Below, one piece after another: positions 16,652 to 18,495 of a stretch of DNA of 18,495 nt; within the stretch, counting starts at the first letter, position 1, and the number at the start of each line of letters is the position of its first letter. Position numbers and translations under genes: made by a program. The notes under the pieces were generated by a model. The model was not told where the DNA came from. It was given only the letters and a program-made list of their open reading frames with translations, and made no database searches. The stretch is taken from assembly GCA_017476085.1 (NCBI GenBank), contig JAFVEJ010000172.1:1-18495 (forward strand). The letters run 5' to 3'. The DNA is from Alphaproteobacteria bacterium. Its GTDB lineage: Bacteria; Pseudomonadota; Alphaproteobacteria; RF32; CAG-977.

Positions 16652-16653
16652 TC

Positions 16654-16947
16654 ATGCCCACACCTGTAGCAACAATAGCGAACCTGACGGCGACCGGTGA
16701 TGTCATCATCGGCCCCGGCGGGATAACCACAATGGTCAAGGGACTGCCGGTCGCCTGTATGGGCGACGCGGTGGCCGGTCCGATGTGCGTCGGCGCGGTT
16801 ACGATGACGACCGCGATCAATAAATTGGCAAAAGGCCGTCCGATCGCCAATCTGGGTTCAATGGTCACGGGGATTTCCCCGCCGGCCATGGGGGCGCCGA
16901 TTGCGACGGCCGTCGCGGTTTGCCCGAATGTCAATGAAATCGTTTAA
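16654..16947 (+). CDS. PAAR-like T6SS tip protein
   Basis: PAAR proteins form the sharp cone on top of the VgrG spike. The 97-residue protein is rich in Gly, Ala, Met and Val. It shows the repeated PAAR-type turns: TGDVIIGPGGITTMVKGLPVACMGD (about 15-39) and KGRPIANLGSMVTG (about 61-74), ending VAVCPNVNEIV. The usual A-R in the P-A-A-R motif is A-C here. No histidine occurs in the whole protein and only three cysteines are present, so the metal site at the tip must differ from the standard one. No effector domain is attached. ATG 16654 follows an ideal AGGAGG (16641-16646); it lies between clpV and vgrG, the normal context. Identification as PAAR-like is likely but rests on motif and context. 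Confidence 0.82.
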   Translation: MPTPVATIANLTATGDVIIGPGGITTMVKGLPVACMGDAVAGPMCVGAVTMTTAINKLAKGRPIANLGSMVTGISPPAMGAPIATAVAVCPNVNEIV

Positions 16948-16958
16948 GGAATAAAATT

Positions 16959-18206
16959 ATGTCAGTGGCTGTGAATGAAATGCTGAATATCAAATTTGCT
17001 GGCGGGAAGTTTGATGATTTTTATGTGTATGATGTCGTTTTGAACGAAGCGATTTCGGAACTTTACGAAGCCGATGTCATCGTTTTGTCTGATAAAGCGT
17101 ACACTTATGAACAGTTGTCCGAAGCGTTGTTTCTGAATGTAACGCTTTCGCTTACGCAAAGGTTGTCCAAGGCGACGCAGAAACGCACGCGCTGGTTCAG
17201 CGGGATCGTTACGGCCATTGAGCATACGGGGGTTTTCTATTCGTCGGATAAGATGGACTGCTTTTCCTACCGCGTTCATATCGAACCGGCGATGTCCAAG
17301 CTCAAACACATTATCCGCAAAGCGTCTTACAGCCGTAAAACGCCGTTGGACGTTTTGACGGAAGTTTTCGCGGAACAGGAGCTTCAGGCGAATTTTTCGG
17401 AAGAACTCGTTTCCCGCCGCCCGTTTAACGCGTTCGGCATTTATGAGCAGGACGGCGAATCGAATTACGATTTTGTGAAACGTCTGACCTCGTTGTACGG
17501 TTTAAGCTTTTCGTTCAAACACGCGAAAGCGTCTTCCAACGGTTTGGGCAGCGCCGATCTGTATTTTTCGGCCGGTGAACGTTATCCGGACTGGGCGGAC
17601 GTCGTTTATTCCGACGGCCGTTCCGTCCCGTCCGTGTCCCAGTTCGATTTCCGTACGGAAAACGGCGCCAACAATTTGTGGCGTATGGACGGTTGGCAGA
17701 TGAAACGGTTGGACGGCTACGACGGCGTGATGCTGCAGGAAACGTATCCGAATTCCAATGTCGGTTCCTATGGCTGGAAAGTCGGAAAAACGGAAAACAA
17801 AGATAAACGCAGGGTTTATTCGTCCCATTTCCACGGCTATACGCGCGATGCCGACAAAAAATCCGTCGATGACGATGTGGCTCTGATTTTACAGGCGAAA
17901 TACCGTTCTTTCCAACTGGAAAAAGATGTCTGGAGGGGCAGGGGCGACAATTTGCTGTTGATGCCGTGCCGGATGTTTTCTCTGGCGCATTTCTACGGCG
18001 CCAAAAACACGCAGGCCGTTTCGGCGATGATAACGCAGTCGCAGACGCACTGCCGCGCGAAATGGCCGGCGACTTTGGCTGTCGCGCCGGATGCGGCCGG
18101 AAACGAAGAAATCACGGAAGTTTCTTTTTCGGCGATGAATTACGGTTCTTCGGCCGACAGGCGTTTTTGTCCGCAATGCGTCGTCTTTCGCAGAGGTGAA
18201 GTATGA
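16959..18206 (+). CDS. vgrG: VgrG/TssI N-terminal (gp27-like) protein of a split VgrG
   Basis: This is the part of VgrG that corresponds to phage T4 gp27, the base of the spike. In its 415 residues it has FSGIVTAIEHTG (about 80-91), YRVHIEPAMSKLKHIIRKASYS (about 104-125) and PLDVLTEVF. It also has the hallmark YEQDGESNYDFVKRLTSLYGLSFSFKH (about 162-188), the Q-x-x-E-S-x-x-D-F-V-x-R-L motif of VgrG proteins. Normal VgrG continues in the same chain with an OB-fold and beta-helix; here the chain stops at TGA 18204-18206 after a CPQC motif (404-407). The next gene starts within the stop (ATGA overlap) and carries the OB-fold. A frameshift could explain the split, but the neat 4-base overlap suggests a real two-gene arrangement. 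TAAGGA precedes ATG 16959. Confidence 0.85.
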   Translation: MSVAVNEMLNIKFAGGKFDDFYVYDVVLNEAISELYEADVIVLSDKAYTYEQLSEALFLNVTLSLTQRLSKATQKRTRWFSGIVTAIEHTGVFYSSDKMDCFSYRVHIEPAMSKLKHIIRKASYSRKTPLDVLTEVFAEQELQANFSEELVSRRPFNAFGIYEQDGESNYDFVKRLTSLYGLSFSFKHAKASSNGLGSADLYFSAGERYPDWADVVYSDGRSVPSVSQFDFRTENGANNLWRMDGWQMKRLDGYDGVMLQETYPNSNVGSYGWKVGKTENKDKRRVYSSHFHGYTRDADKKSVDDDVALILQAKYRSFQLEKDVWRGRGDNLLLMPCRMFSLAHFYGAKNTQAVSAMITQSQTHCRAKWPATLAVAPDAAGNEEITEVSFSAMNYGSSADRRFCPQCVVFRRGEV

Positions 18207-18495
18207 TATTGCAGGAAATGGTCGTTACCGATGCCGAAGGGAAAATCCAGACGGCGGACGGAAACGATCTGACGGGGCAATGCATCCAAAGCGAGGATAT
18301 GTATTCGTTCTATGCGATCAAAAAGGTGAACGATCCTTCCTTAAAGCCGGCAACCGATCAGATGGCGGCGAAAATCCATCTGACAATGCCGGTCGGGGGA
18401 GAGCTGAACGGAATGTACCGTTTTCCTCGAGTCGGCGAAAAAGTATTGGTCGCCGTTCAAGGGACGGCGCATTATTTGATGAGCTATCTGCCCAG
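18203..18495 (+). CDS. VgrG/TssI gp5-like (OB-fold) protein, truncated by the window end
   Basis: The first 97 codons of a gene that runs off the right edge. It starts with ATG overlapping the stop of the previous gene (ATGA at 18203-18206). After about 60 residues of beta-rich sequence there is FPRVGEKVLVAVQGTAHYLMSYLP. This matches the end of the gp5 OB-fold of VgrG, where PRVGxEVLV is followed by a GYLP-like strand that leads into the spike beta-helix. It is the natural second half of the preceding gp27-like protein. Translational coupling would give equal amounts, as the 3:3 gp27:gp5 complex of phage T4 requires. What follows (beta-helix, effector extension) cannot be seen. Confidence 0.7.
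   Translation, partial: MILQEMVVTDAEGKIQTADGNDLTGQCIQSEDMYSFYAIKKVNDPSLKPATDQMAAKIHLTMPVGGELNGMYRFPRVGEKVLVAVQGTAHYLMSYLP

Overview
This window looks like part of an alphaproteobacterial chromosome of moderate GC, probably from an uncultured host-associated or gut lineage. That placement is an inference. It rests on the gene order rimP-nusA-ylxR-infB-rbfA and on a YlxR protein that carries an L7Ae-type RNA-binding domain, a form typical of Alphaproteobacteria. All convincing genes are on the + strand. No tRNA, rRNA, IS element or CRISPR array was found.

Region 1 (1-6700) is a housekeeping transcription/translation operon. It opens with the tail of an unidentified gene (possibly a STAS-domain protein). 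A leader with three consecutive hairpins follows, the last of which is a good Rho-independent terminator just upstream of rimP. Then come rimP (ribosome maturation), nusA (elongation/antitermination), a ylxR-L7Ae fusion, infB (IF2) and rbfA. The last gene is a Cof-type HAD phosphatase in the place where truB often follows rbfA.

Region 2 (6701-6866) is a very AT-rich spacer (9 G/C in its first 80 bases) and the probable control region of what follows.

Region 3 (6867-18495, running off the end) is a type VI secretion system (T6SS) gene cluster in the order tssA, tssB, tssC, hcp, tssE, tssF, tssG, tssH/clpV, PAAR, vgrG. These genes encode the contractile sheath (TssB/C), inner tube (Hcp), baseplate (TssE/F/G), TssA, the sheath-disassembly ATPase (ClpV) and the puncturing tip (VgrG/PAAR). 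The membrane complex and adaptor genes (tssJ/K/L/M) and any effector/immunity genes are not in the window. Spacing is tight, with 22-bp, 13-bp and 4-bp overlaps that suggest translational coupling. hcp is bracketed by two intercistronic hairpins that could set its transcript level apart from its neighbours.

Three things stand out in the T6SS. (1) clpV has an in-frame TGA exactly where the family has a conserved glycine after the second Walker B region; the reading frame continues intact afterwards. (2) VgrG is encoded as two proteins, a gp27-like one and a gp5/OB-fold-like one, joined by an ATGA stop/start overlap. (3) The PAAR-like tip protein has no histidine at all, although PAAR proteins normally bind their metal largely through histidines.
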